Below, piece by piece: positions 1 through 6,393 of a stretch of 9,855 bases of DNA. The notes below the pieces were generated by a model. The model saw nothing but the letters and a program-made list of their open reading frames with translations. It was not told the origin of the DNA and ran no database searches. Where the stretch lies: assembly GCA_016763135.1 (NCBI GenBank), contig JAESUI010000213.1, positions 1 to 9,855 of the forward strand. Reading direction: 5' to 3'. Position 1 is the first letter of the stretch. Each line of letters starts with the position of its first letter. The stretch is from Flavobacteriales bacterium. Lineage in GTDB: Bacteria > Bacteroidota > Bacteroidia > Flavobacteriales_E > Vicingaceae. The position numbers were made by a program, and so were the translations under genes.

Positions 1-2
1 AA

Positions 3-1922
3 AGAGAGGTTTTACAAACAGAGGTTTTTCCTTTTAAATCACAACAAAATGGAATAACACAAAATATATCTGTATTAGACTTAGCATACTATCCAACTGA
101 AAGAGGCCAGTATAATTTTGATGATGGAACTGGTGTTGGTTCTGGTATTGATGCCAGTGGAAATTTGATTAATCCAACAACACGATGGGCAGGGATAATG
201 AGAAAAATAGAAACTACAGATTTTGAATCATCCAATGTAGAATTTATTCAATTTTGGATGATGGATCCATTTGATGCTTTAGATGGAGACCCCAACCACC
301 CAGGAGGTCAGCTATATTTTAACTTAGGAGATATTTCTGAAGATATATTAAAAGATGATAGAAAATCTTTTGAAAATGGACTGCCAATTACTGCTATTAA
401 TTATGCTACAGGAACCAATGCTAATTTGGTTGATAGTACAATTTGGGGTAGAGTGCCAACAGTACAAGCATTGGTAAATGCATTTGATAATACTCCAAGT
501 ACAAGAGAGTTTCAAGATATAGGGATGGATGGGTTAAATGATGCTGATGAAGCTGCTTTTTTTCCAGGGTTTAGTAATTACCAAACATTAAACCTTCCTG
601 ATCCATCTGCAGATAACTATCATCACTATAGAGGAACGGATTATGATGGTGGGAATGGAACAAGTATTTTAAATCGATATAAATACTTTAATGGATTGGA
701 TGGGAATTCACCAACATCTGCGCAATTTACAGAAAGTTATTCTACATCGGCAACTACAAGGCCAGATATAGAAGACATTAATAACAATAATAACCTTGAT
801 TTTAGAGAAAATTATTTTCAATACTCGATTAACTTAAATCCAGCAGAAATTGACCCTTCAAATGTTGGTAATAATTACATTACTAATGTATTTCAAACAA
901 ATGTTACAACTCCAGATGGAGTTAGTAAAACAATTCGGTGGTATCAATTTAAAATTCCTATCAGGGAGCCAGAAAATATAATTGGAAATATTCAAGATTT
1001 TAAGTCTATCCGTTTTATGAGAATGTTTTTAAAAGGGTTTAACAAAGAGGTTGTTTTACGTTTTGCAAAGTTAGAATTAGTGAGAGGTGAGTGGAGGAAG
1101 TTTAGTGGTAACCTATTGAGTCCTGGCGATTTTATTGGAAATGATGATGATGAAACAACATTTGATGTTTCTGGTGTAAATGTAGAAGAGAATAGTTCAA
1201 AAACACCTGTAAATTATATTATTCCTCCAGGAATTGACAGGGAAATTAATCCAAACCCATCATCAGGAGGTAATCTTCAACAGTTAAATGAGCAATCATT
1301 GGTATTAGTTGTTTGTAACCTTAAAGATGGAGATGCAAGAGCTGCCTATAAGATAATGGATATTGATATTAGAAGGTATAAGCGATTAAAAATGTTTATC
1401 CATGCAGAGGAAAGTGATGTTATAAAACCATTAATTGATAATGATCTTTCAGTATTTATTAGAATGGGTTCTGATTTTACAGACAATTATTATGAATATG
1501 AGGTTCCATTGATTGTTACTCCTGCAGGATCTTACAATACAGATAATGCAAGTAATGAAAATGATAGGTATGATGTTTGGCCAGAAGCCAATAACATAGA
1601 TTTAAAATTTTCTAAATTAACGGATATGAAAGTGGTTAGGAATAGTTTGTTGCCAGATCCAACAAGTGGTGTTTTGTTAATCAAACCCTATGAAGTAAAA
1701 GACGGAAAAAATACAATTAGAATAAAAGGGAATCCGAATATTGGAGATGTTAGAGTATTTATGATAGGGATAAGGAATGCTAAGCAAAGTCCATTATTAC
1801 CTAATGATGATGGATTAGCAAAATGTGCTGAGATATGGGTCAATGAATTACGAATGGCTGAGTTTGATAATTCTGGAGGTTGGGCATCTGTAGCTCGGAT
1901 AACAACACAAATAGCAGATTAG
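3..1922 (+). CDS. sprA: SprA, type IX secretion outer-membrane translocon (internal part, 5' end outside window, ends at a frameshift)
   Basis: This is the middle part of SprA (Sov in Porphyromonas), the very large outer-membrane beta-barrel through which the type IX secretion system exports proteins; in gliding flavobacteria it is also needed for motility. The frame is open from the first bases of the window, so the gene starts upstream; the TTG at 165 is internal. Visible family motifs, numbered from position 3, are LDLAYYP (25-31), RWAGIMRKI (61-69), DFE..NVEFIQFWMMDPF (73-90) and, soon after, LYFNLGDISEDILKD and ENGLP. The region ends with AEIWVNELRMAEFDNSGGW, a typical SprA stretch just before barrel strands. 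The frame stops at TAG 1920-1922 in mid-domain, and the protein continues in another frame from 1919. 639 codons are visible; the known F. johnsoniae protein is about 2400 residues. The identification is firm; whether the gene is functional is not settled. Confidence 0.93.
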   Translation, partial: REVLQTEVFPFKSQQNGITQNISVLDLAYYPTERGQYNFDDGTGVGSGIDASGNLINPTTRWAGIMRKIETTDFESSNVEFIQFWMMDPFDALDGDPNHPGGQLYFNLGDISEDILKDDRKSFENGLPITAINYATGTNANLVDSTIWGRVPTVQALVNAFDNTPSTREFQDIGMDGLNDADEAAFFPGFSNYQTLNLPDPSADNYHHYRGTDYDGGNGTSILNRYKYFNGLDGNSPTSAQFTESYSTSATTRPDIEDINNNNNLDFRENYFQYSINLNPAEIDPSNVGNNYITNVFQTNVTTPDGVSKTIRWYQFKIPIREPENIIGNIQDFKSIRFMRMFLKGFNKEVVLRFAKLELVRGEWRKFSGNLLSPGDFIGNDDDETTFDVSGVNVEENSSKTPVNYIIPPGIDREINPNPSSGGNLQQLNEQSLVLVVCNLKDGDARAAYKIMDIDIRRYKRLKMFIHAEESDVIKPLIDNDLSVFIRMGSDFTDNYYEYEVPLIVTPAGSYNTDNASNENDRYDVWPEANNIDLKFSKLTDMKVVRNSLLPDPTSGVLLIKPYEVKDGKNTIRIKGNPNIGDVRVFMIGIRNAKQSPLLPNDDGLAKCAEIWVNELRMAEFDNSGGWASVARITTQIAD

Positions 1923-4657
1923 GAAACATAACTATTGCGGGTGATTATAGTACTCCAGGATTTGGTAGTGTTGAACAAAAACTAAACGAAAGGCAGCAAG
2001 AAACAAGAAGAGGTTATGACCTTTCTACAAGTATTGAGTTAGGCAAGTTTATCCCTGAAAAAATCGGAATAAGTATTCCAATGTACTATAATGTTTCTGA
2101 AGGTGTAGTTACTCCAAGATACAATCCTCTTGATCCAGATTTAGAATTGAAGGATTTATTAAACAATGAAATTTTACCGCAAGAAGCTAGAGATTCTATT
2201 GCAGTTAGAAGTCAGGAAGTTACTAGAAGAAGAAGTATAAATTTCACTAATGTTCGTAAATTGAAACCTAAGGGACAGACAAAGTCTCATTTTTATGATA
2301 TTTCTAATTTCTCATTTAACTATGGTTATTCCGAAACTAAGTATAGAGACATAAATACTGAGTTTGATAACAAGAAAAATTATAGAGGTGGTTTTGGTTA
2401 TGCTTTTGGTGCTAACCCTAAAAACTATAAACCTTTTGATAAATCAGGGATTGCTAAGAAAAAAGCATTTAAATTGATTAAAGATTTCAACTTTTATTTA
2501 GCTCCAAAACAATTAACTTTTCAAACGGATATGGATAGAATGTATTCAGAAAGACAGTCTAGAAACAATACTGGATTTAGTTTTGCGTTACCAACTTACT
2601 ATCAAAAACATTTTTATTGGAACAGGATATATGGGTTAAAATATGATATTACTAAATCATTAAAGTTTGATTTTAATGCAACAAATAATGCTACTATTGA
2701 AGAGCCTTTAACATATAATGGCGTAGATACAAGAGGTAGAGTTGATAATGATTACTCAGATGAATATGCATCATGGAAAGATACCGTTTGGCAAAATATA
2801 AGAGATTTTGGAACAAATACTCATTATCACCATAATTTCAATTTCAATTATTCTGTTCCAATAAATAAATTTCCAGGGTTAAATTTCATTACATTAACTA
2901 CACGTTATTCTGGAGATTACGATTGGCAAAGATCTCCAATAGGAGCTGATACTTTAGGGCATACGATTCAAAATTCTAATACTGTATCTGCTAATACTCA
3001 GTTCAACATGACTAAGCTGCACAATCAAATTGGATTCTTGAAGAAAGTAAATAAAAGAGCTAGAGATAGGCAGCGGAGAAGAGCATTGCGAAGTCAGAAA
3101 CCAGACCCAAATAAGACCCAAGCAGAAAATGCGAAAGTTAGAGGGTGGAAAGCTGGGTTGCCACCACCAGATATAAAATTTGAAACGAAAAAATTTAAGG
3201 ATACCGATTCTACTAGAATTGAACTTTGGAGAAAAAAAGAACCTTTCCATCCTATGGACCCTTTTTGGTTAGGAATGATGAGCCCTAAAAATATCTCAGG
3301 AACTTATACTAGAAATAGAGGAACACTATTACCAGGCTATAGTCAAGAATCAGAAATTTTAGGTTTTAACCCAGGGTTTAGTGCGCCAGGTTTTAATTTT
3401 GTTGCAGGTATACAAGAAGATGATTATGCTTTTAATGCATTGAATAGAGGTTGGTTGTTAGATACCTCTGCTATACTATATAATTACAATACCACCTATT
3501 CAGAGAATTATAATATAAGAGCAACCATTCGACCAATTAAAACACTTAGAATTCAGCTTACAGCAACTCGCACTTACTCTGAAAATGCAACGCAACAATT
3601 TTTTGATGTAAATCGTGCAGACGGGTTTGATATAGATAGTGTTAGTGCTAATGGAGAATTACGAGATAATTATTTCTTTGTAGAACCATATGTTACGGGC
3701 AATTTTAGTATGTCTTTCTTATCGTTTAATACTGCTTTTATTGGGGATGATCCATTAGACAGGTCTTCAGAAGTATTTACTAATTTCTTAGAGGAAAGAA
3801 AAGCTATTTCAAAAAGACTCGGAGATAATAATGTAAACTCATTCGGAACTAATGGAGATTATAGTGATGGATATAATGGAACGTCACAAGATGTATTAAT
3901 ACCTGCATTTATTGCGGCATATTCTGGTAAAAGTGGTAATAAAGTATCACTAAAGAATTTTACATCTTTTATCCCTTTACCAAATTGGAGAGCAACATAT
4001 GATGGGCTTAGTAAAATAGCTTTTATTAATAGATTATTTAAGAAATTCACTTTAACACATTCATATAAATCTACATTAAATTATAGTTCATTTACTACCA
4101 ATTTATTGTATGAAGAATTTGAAGGAGATGCAAACGCAAGAGATATAAATGCGAATTTTATACCTGAATTTCAGATTTCAACAGTATCTATTTCAGAACA
4201 ATTTTCACCTCTTTTAGGTGCCGATATGACATTAAACAACAACATGATCTTTAGAGTAGAATACAAACAGGATAGAAATATTTCATTAAGTATCTCAAAT
4301 AATCAAATAACAGAAATAAAAGGAAATGAATGGTCTGTAGGAACAGGGTATAAGTTTAGACAAGTTAGAATGCCTTTTTCAAAATCAAGAGTAATTAGAA
4401 GTGATATTGACACAAGAGTTGATGTTGGTATCAGAAATAATAATACCGTTGTTAGAAGAATTGTAGAAGAGGTAAATCAGTTAACAGGAGGGCAGAGAGT
4501 GTTGACAGTTAAATTTACAACAGATTATAGAATAAGTGCTAAATTAAATATTAGGGCTTTTTATGATTATGTTTCAACTAAACCTTTTATTTCAACTACA
4601 TTTCCTACATCAAATACTAATGCAGGAATTAGTTTAAGGTTTACATTAACACAATAA
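1880..4657 (+). CDS. sprA: SprA, C-terminal part (beta-barrel), continuing after the frameshift
   Basis: This is the C-terminal part of SprA in the next frame. Homologous protein begins at about 1919 (LGNITIAGDYSTPGFGSVEQK), directly continuing the upstream fragment's TTQIAD; the 13 residues encoded from 1880 to 1918 in this frame are not SprA-like, so the nominal ATG at 1880 is not a true start. From 1919 there are 912 residues rich in alternating aromatic/polar strands typical of an outer-membrane barrel, with SprA landmarks such as RRSINFTNVRK, NISGTYTRNRGTLLPGY and APGFNFVAGIQ. The protein ends with NAGISLRFTLTQ, a plausible closing strand. A strongly basic segment (coded at about 3041-3106, with RARDRQRRRALR) sits between strands and is probably a loop. 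No further stop or frame break occurs, so the disruption is either very recent or an artefact. In F. johnsoniae SprA binds PorV or a Plug protein; neither gene is in the window. Confidence 0.93.
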   Translation: MGICSSDNNTNSRLGNITIAGDYSTPGFGSVEQKLNERQQETRRGYDLSTSIELGKFIPEKIGISIPMYYNVSEGVVTPRYNPLDPDLELKDLLNNEILPQEARDSIAVRSQEVTRRRSINFTNVRKLKPKGQTKSHFYDISNFSFNYGYSETKYRDINTEFDNKKNYRGGFGYAFGANPKNYKPFDKSGIAKKKAFKLIKDFNFYLAPKQLTFQTDMDRMYSERQSRNNTGFSFALPTYYQKHFYWNRIYGLKYDITKSLKFDFNATNNATIEEPLTYNGVDTRGRVDNDYSDEYASWKDTVWQNIRDFGTNTHYHHNFNFNYSVPINKFPGLNFITLTTRYSGDYDWQRSPIGADTLGHTIQNSNTVSANTQFNMTKLHNQIGFLKKVNKRARDRQRRRALRSQKPDPNKTQAENAKVRGWKAGLPPPDIKFETKKFKDTDSTRIELWRKKEPFHPMDPFWLGMMSPKNISGTYTRNRGTLLPGYSQESEILGFNPGFSAPGFNFVAGIQEDDYAFNALNRGWLLDTSAILYNYNTTYSENYNIRATIRPIKTLRIQLTATRTYSENATQQFFDVNRADGFDIDSVSANGELRDNYFFVEPYVTGNFSMSFLSFNTAFIGDDPLDRSSEVFTNFLEERKAISKRLGDNNVNSFGTNGDYSDGYNGTSQDVLIPAFIAAYSGKSGNKVSLKNFTSFIPLPNWRATYDGLSKIAFINRLFKKFTLTHSYKSTLNYSSFTTNLLYEEFEGDANARDINANFIPEFQISTVSISEQFSPLLGADMTLNNNMIFRVEYKQDRNISLSISNNQITEIKGNEWSVGTGYKFRQVRMPFSKSRVIRSDIDTRVDVGIRNNNTVVRRIVEEVNQLTGGQRVLTVKFTTDYRISAKLNIRAFYDYVSTKPFISTTFPTSNTNAGISLRFTLTQ
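1914..1925 (+). other. Apparent 1-base deletion (frameshift) in sprA
   Basis: The sequence reads GCA GAT TAG GAA in the upstream frame. Adding one T (GCA GAT TTA GGA) removes the stop and joins ...TTQIAD to LGNITIAG..., which is what SprA homologues read through. No slippery heptamer of the X-XXY-YYZ type lies here, so programmed -1 frameshifting is unlikely. Either a T was lost from a short TTT run in the genome, or the read/assembly is wrong. Confidence 0.85.
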
Positions 4658-4660
4658 TGT

Positions 4661-4691
4661 TTTGAAAAACAGCGAATGAATTATACATTTG
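4661..4691 (+). promoter_or_regulatory. Bacteroidota-type promoter for gcvH (-33 TTTG, -7 TACATTTG)
   Basis: TTTG at 4661-4664 and TACATTTG at 4684-4691 are separated by 19 bases. This matches the Bacteroidota/Flavobacterium consensus TTTG/TTG, 17-23 bases, TAnnTTTG exactly. Transcription would start a few bases downstream, near 4695, giving a leader of about 40 bases before the gcvH ATG at 4734. It lies immediately after the sprA stop codon, which suggests that gcvH and the genes behind it can be transcribed independently of sprA. Confidence 0.65.
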
Positions 4692-4733
4692 AAGAACTAA
4701 ATAATAAAATAACAACTTAATAGATATAAAAAG

Positions 4734-5111
4734 ATGAATGTTCCAGCAGATTTAAAATATACAAAAGATCACGAATGGATTAAAGTGGATGGTGATACTG
4801 TAACTATAGGTATTACTGATTTTGCTCAAGGAGAATTAGGTGATATTGTTTACGTTGAAGTAGAAACTGAAGGTGAAACTTTAGCAATAGAAGAAGTTTT
4901 TGGTACTGTTGAAGCGGTAAAAACGGTTTCTGATTTGTTTATGCCTGTCTCAGGAGAAGTTATTGAATTTAATGAAGCTATTGAGTCTACACCAGAATCT
5001 GTAAATAATGATGCTTATGGCGATGGATGGATGATTAAAGTTAAAATCTCTAACCCAAGTGAATTGGATAACCTACTATCTGCTGAGCAATACAGCGAGA
5101 TAATAGGGTAA
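4734..5111 (+). CDS. gcvH: Glycine cleavage system H protein
   Basis: GcvH is the small lipoylated cytoplasmic protein that shuttles the aminomethyl group from glycine between the P, T and L proteins of the glycine cleavage complex. The 125 residues are full length for the family. The start MNVPADLKYTKDHEWIK carries the family's YTKDHEW signature, ITDFAQGELGDIVYVE follows at 27-42, and the lipoylation site is Lys63 within GTVEAVKTVSDL, followed by MPVSGEV. The C-terminal half has the usual NDAYGDGWMIKV segment. The ATG is preceded by an A-rich stretch (ATAAAAAG) rather than a Shine-Dalgarno site, normal for Bacteroidota. It lies 76 bases behind sprA, with its own likely promoter in the gap, and 14 bases before the VanZ-like gene. 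No gcvP, gcvT or lipoylation gene is nearby, as is common when the system's genes are scattered. Confidence 0.97.
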   Translation: MNVPADLKYTKDHEWIKVDGDTVTIGITDFAQGELGDIVYVEVETEGETLAIEEVFGTVEAVKTVSDLFMPVSGEVIEFNEAIESTPESVNNDAYGDGWMIKVKISNPSELDNLLSAEQYSEIIG

Positions 5112-5125
5112 GAATTTCTTTTAAG

Positions 5126-5515
5126 TTGAAATCATATTTCCCATCATTAATATGGGGTTTTATTATATTGGTCATTAGTGGCTATCCAGGAAATTATGTT
5201 CCAAAAGTACCTGTTTGGCAATTTGATAAAATAGTCCATTGGGCTGTTTATAGTGTACTATCTGTTTGTTTATTGATTGCTTGGAACAAGCAATATATGA
5301 ACAAGAAAAATCGTTTAAAGTTAAGTTTGGCAGTTGTTTTTATTGGTGCTTTTTATGGAGGATTTATGGAATTTCTTCAAGATAACATCTTTATTAACAG
5401 AAGTGGTAATTGGTTTGATTTTATAGCCAATACAATCGGAGCAATAATGGGAGTTTTAATGTACCCGTTAGTTATTAAATATTTGCCGATTAATAGATGG
5501 TTTAAAATAAAATAA
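5126..5515 (+). CDS. VanZ-like family membrane protein
   Basis: This is a 129-residue inner-membrane protein of the VanZ-like family. Its namesake raises teicoplanin resistance in enterococci by an unclear mechanism; the role of short flavobacterial members is unknown, so no resistance function should be assumed. About four hydrophobic segments are visible (roughly 6-20, 36-53, 66-83 and 99-117). The conserved polar residues are present: Asp34-Lys35, His38 and Tyr42; Gly78, Glu82 and Gln85; and Arg92, Asp98, Ala101-Asn102 and Gly105 in the last motif. The start is inferred as TTG at 5126. The frame is open only from a stop at 5084, and no ATG or GTG lies between that stop and the first membrane segment, leaving TTG as the best choice. 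It follows gcvH by 14 bases and is very likely cotranscribed with it. The family assignment is firm, the start less so. Confidence 0.87.
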   Translation: MKSYFPSLIWGFIILVISGYPGNYVPKVPVWQFDKIVHWAVYSVLSVCLLIAWNKQYMNKKNRLKLSLAVVFIGAFYGGFMEFLQDNIFINRSGNWFDFIANTIGAIMGVLMYPLVIKYLPINRWFKIK

Positions 5516-5561
5516 ATTACTGCTAAAAATTTATTATTTTTATAAACTGAAAATTAAAGTT

Positions 5562-6227
5562 ATGGAACCAAAAAAGAACCCAAAAGCGGATTTAGAAAAG
5601 TTAAGAGGAACATTTACTCTTGCAGGATTAATAATTTCACTATTCATTGTGTATTCAATGGTAAATTTGAAATTTTTTGATGTACAGGCAAGTGAGTTAG
5701 GTGAATTGGTTGTAGACGAAGAGGAAGAAGATATTATTCCTATTACAGAACAAAATACACCACCACCACCACCACCACCACCACCAGCTGCACCAGAAAT
5801 TATAGAGATTGTTTATGATGAAGAAGAAGTAGAAGATATTGAAATTGATACTGAAATTGATGCTGATGAAGTAGTTGAAGTTTTTGAAGAAGAAGAAGAG
5901 GTTGTAGAGGATGAAGTGTTTACGGTTGTTGAGAGTATGCCTACATTTCCTGGAGGAAATAAAAAAATGATGGAATACTTAGGTAAGAATGTGAAATTTC
6001 CACCTGCTGCAAAAGCAAATGGTATTTCTGGTAAAGTGTATGTGAACTTTACTGTTGGGAAAGATGGGAAAATAAGAAACATCAAAATTTTAAGAGGTGT
6101 ACATGATTTATTAGATAAAGAAGCAGTAAGAGTGATAAAAGCTATGCCAAAATGGAAAGCAGGTAAGCAAAGAGGTAAATCTGTTAGTGTTTCTTTTAAC
6201 TTGCCAATTAATTTTATTTTAAGATAA
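5562..6227 (+). CDS. tonB: Energy transducer TonB
   Basis: TonB couples the proton-motive force, through ExbB/ExbD in the inner membrane, to TonB-dependent receptors in the outer membrane. The 221 residues show a short basic cytoplasmic N-terminus (MEPKKNPKADLEKLRG), one membrane anchor at about 18-36, a periplasmic linker and a C-terminal TonB domain at about 127-221. The linker starts with nine consecutive prolines (67-75) and continues as an extremely acidic Glu/Asp/Val/Ile region (79-118). The C-terminal domain has the Bacteroidota pattern: MPTFPGG (126-132), a NVKFPPAAKANGISGKVYVNF segment around 143-163, VGKDGKI, then LDKEAVRVIKAMPKWKAGKQRGK and a final NLPINFILR strand. The ATG has an A-rich region before it. 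It is 46 bases after the VanZ-like gene, and a strong terminator follows, so it is probably the last gene of a gcvH-vanZ-tonB unit. No exbB or exbD is in the window. Confidence 0.95.
   Translation: MEPKKNPKADLEKLRGTFTLAGLIISLFIVYSMVNLKFFDVQASELGELVVDEEEEDIIPITEQNTPPPPPPPPPAAPEIIEIVYDEEEVEDIEIDTEIDADEVVEVFEEEEEVVEDEVFTVVESMPTFPGGNKKMMEYLGKNVKFPPAAKANGISGKVYVNFTVGKDGKIRNIKILRGVHDLLDKEAVRVIKAMPKWKAGKQRGKSVSVSFNLPINFILR
5760..5786 (+). repeat. (CCA)9 trinucleotide repeat encoding the TonB polyproline run
   Basis: Nine perfect CCA codons in a row encode Pro67-Pro75 of TonB. Because all nine use the same codon, the tract is a true microsatellite at DNA level. Slippage would change linker length by whole prolines without breaking the frame. 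Confidence 0.9.
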
Positions 6228-6250
6228 ACAAGTCAAAATATTGGTTAAGA

Positions 6251-6282
6251 AAACATCAACCTTTTGGTTGGTGTTTTTTTTT
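6251..6282 (+). terminator. Rho-independent terminator after tonB
   Basis: ACATCAACC (6253-6261) pairs with GGTTGGTGT (6266-6274) to give a 9-bp stem with one T-G wobble and a TTTT loop. It is followed directly by an unbroken T run to 6282. The stem lies about 25 bases after the tonB stop codon and can extend by further A-T pairs at its base. It should separate tonB from the macroglobulin gene. Confidence 0.88.
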
Positions 6283-6318
6283 GAAATTTTTTTATGCAAT
6301 TTTATAGAATATAGCATC

Positions 6319-6326
6319 TACATTTA
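6319..6326 (+). promoter_or_regulatory. Weak candidate -7 element for the macroglobulin gene
   Basis: TACATTTA matches the Bacteroidota -7 consensus TAnnTTTG except for its last base. No good TTTG or TTG is found at the expected distance upstream; the nearest is TATG at 6293-6296, 22 bases away. A promoter is expected somewhere between the tonB terminator and 6394, and this is the best match I see, but the support is thin. Confidence 0.25.
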
Positions 6327-6330
6327 AAAT

Positions 6331-6377
6331 GGCTCTGTAATGGAGATTGCTCTCTGAGCGGAGCCGAAGAGTCAACC
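6331..6377. repeat. GC-rich palindromic island, possibly an interspersed extragenic repeat
   Basis: This stretch is about 55% G+C, while the 48 bases before it are under 20%. GGCTCTG (6331-6337) pairs with CGGAGCC (6359-6365), giving 7 bp with one wobble, and the enclosed GAGA/TCTC (6343-6346 and 6351-6354) forms a 4-bp inner hairpin with a TTGC loop. An alternative pairing uses CTCT (6352-6355) with AGAG (6368-6371). The core CTGAGCGGAGCCGAAG resembles, from memory, the CTGAGCGGAGTCGAAG-type dispersed palindromes seen between genes in Bacteroidota and other phyla. It lies in the probable leader of the gene at 6394, so a role in mRNA structure is possible. Confidence 0.5.
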
Positions 6378-6393
6378 TTTTAAAGTTAAGAAA

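Noticed and set aside
1880..1918. ATG at 1880 as a genuine start of a separate gene
   Set aside because: The 13 residues before 1919 in this frame are not SprA-like, while the other frame over the same bases is conserved SprA; the ATG is incidental.
1914..1925. Programmed -1 ribosomal frameshift in sprA
   Set aside because: There is no slippery heptamer at the site and SprA homologues are read in one frame; loss of one T is the simpler explanation.
2954..3250. Minus-strand frame opposite sprA
   Set aside because: It lies fully inside the conserved sprA coding region and resembles no family; it is an antisense shadow.
4658..4671. TGTTTT/AAAACA inverted repeat after the sprA stop codon
   Set aside because: The loop would be only two bases, the stem is mostly A-T and no T run follows, so it is not a credible terminator. 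The TTTG within it is better explained as the -33 promoter element.
4676..4720. Short reading frame of 14 residues between sprA and gcvH
   Set aside because: It overlaps the -7 promoter element, has no recognisable similarity and is of a length expected by chance in AT-rich DNA.
5813..6085. Minus-strand frame opposite tonB, rich in Ser/Thr
   Set aside because: Its composition is simply the complement of the Glu/Asp-rich TonB linker codons; it has no start context or promoter.
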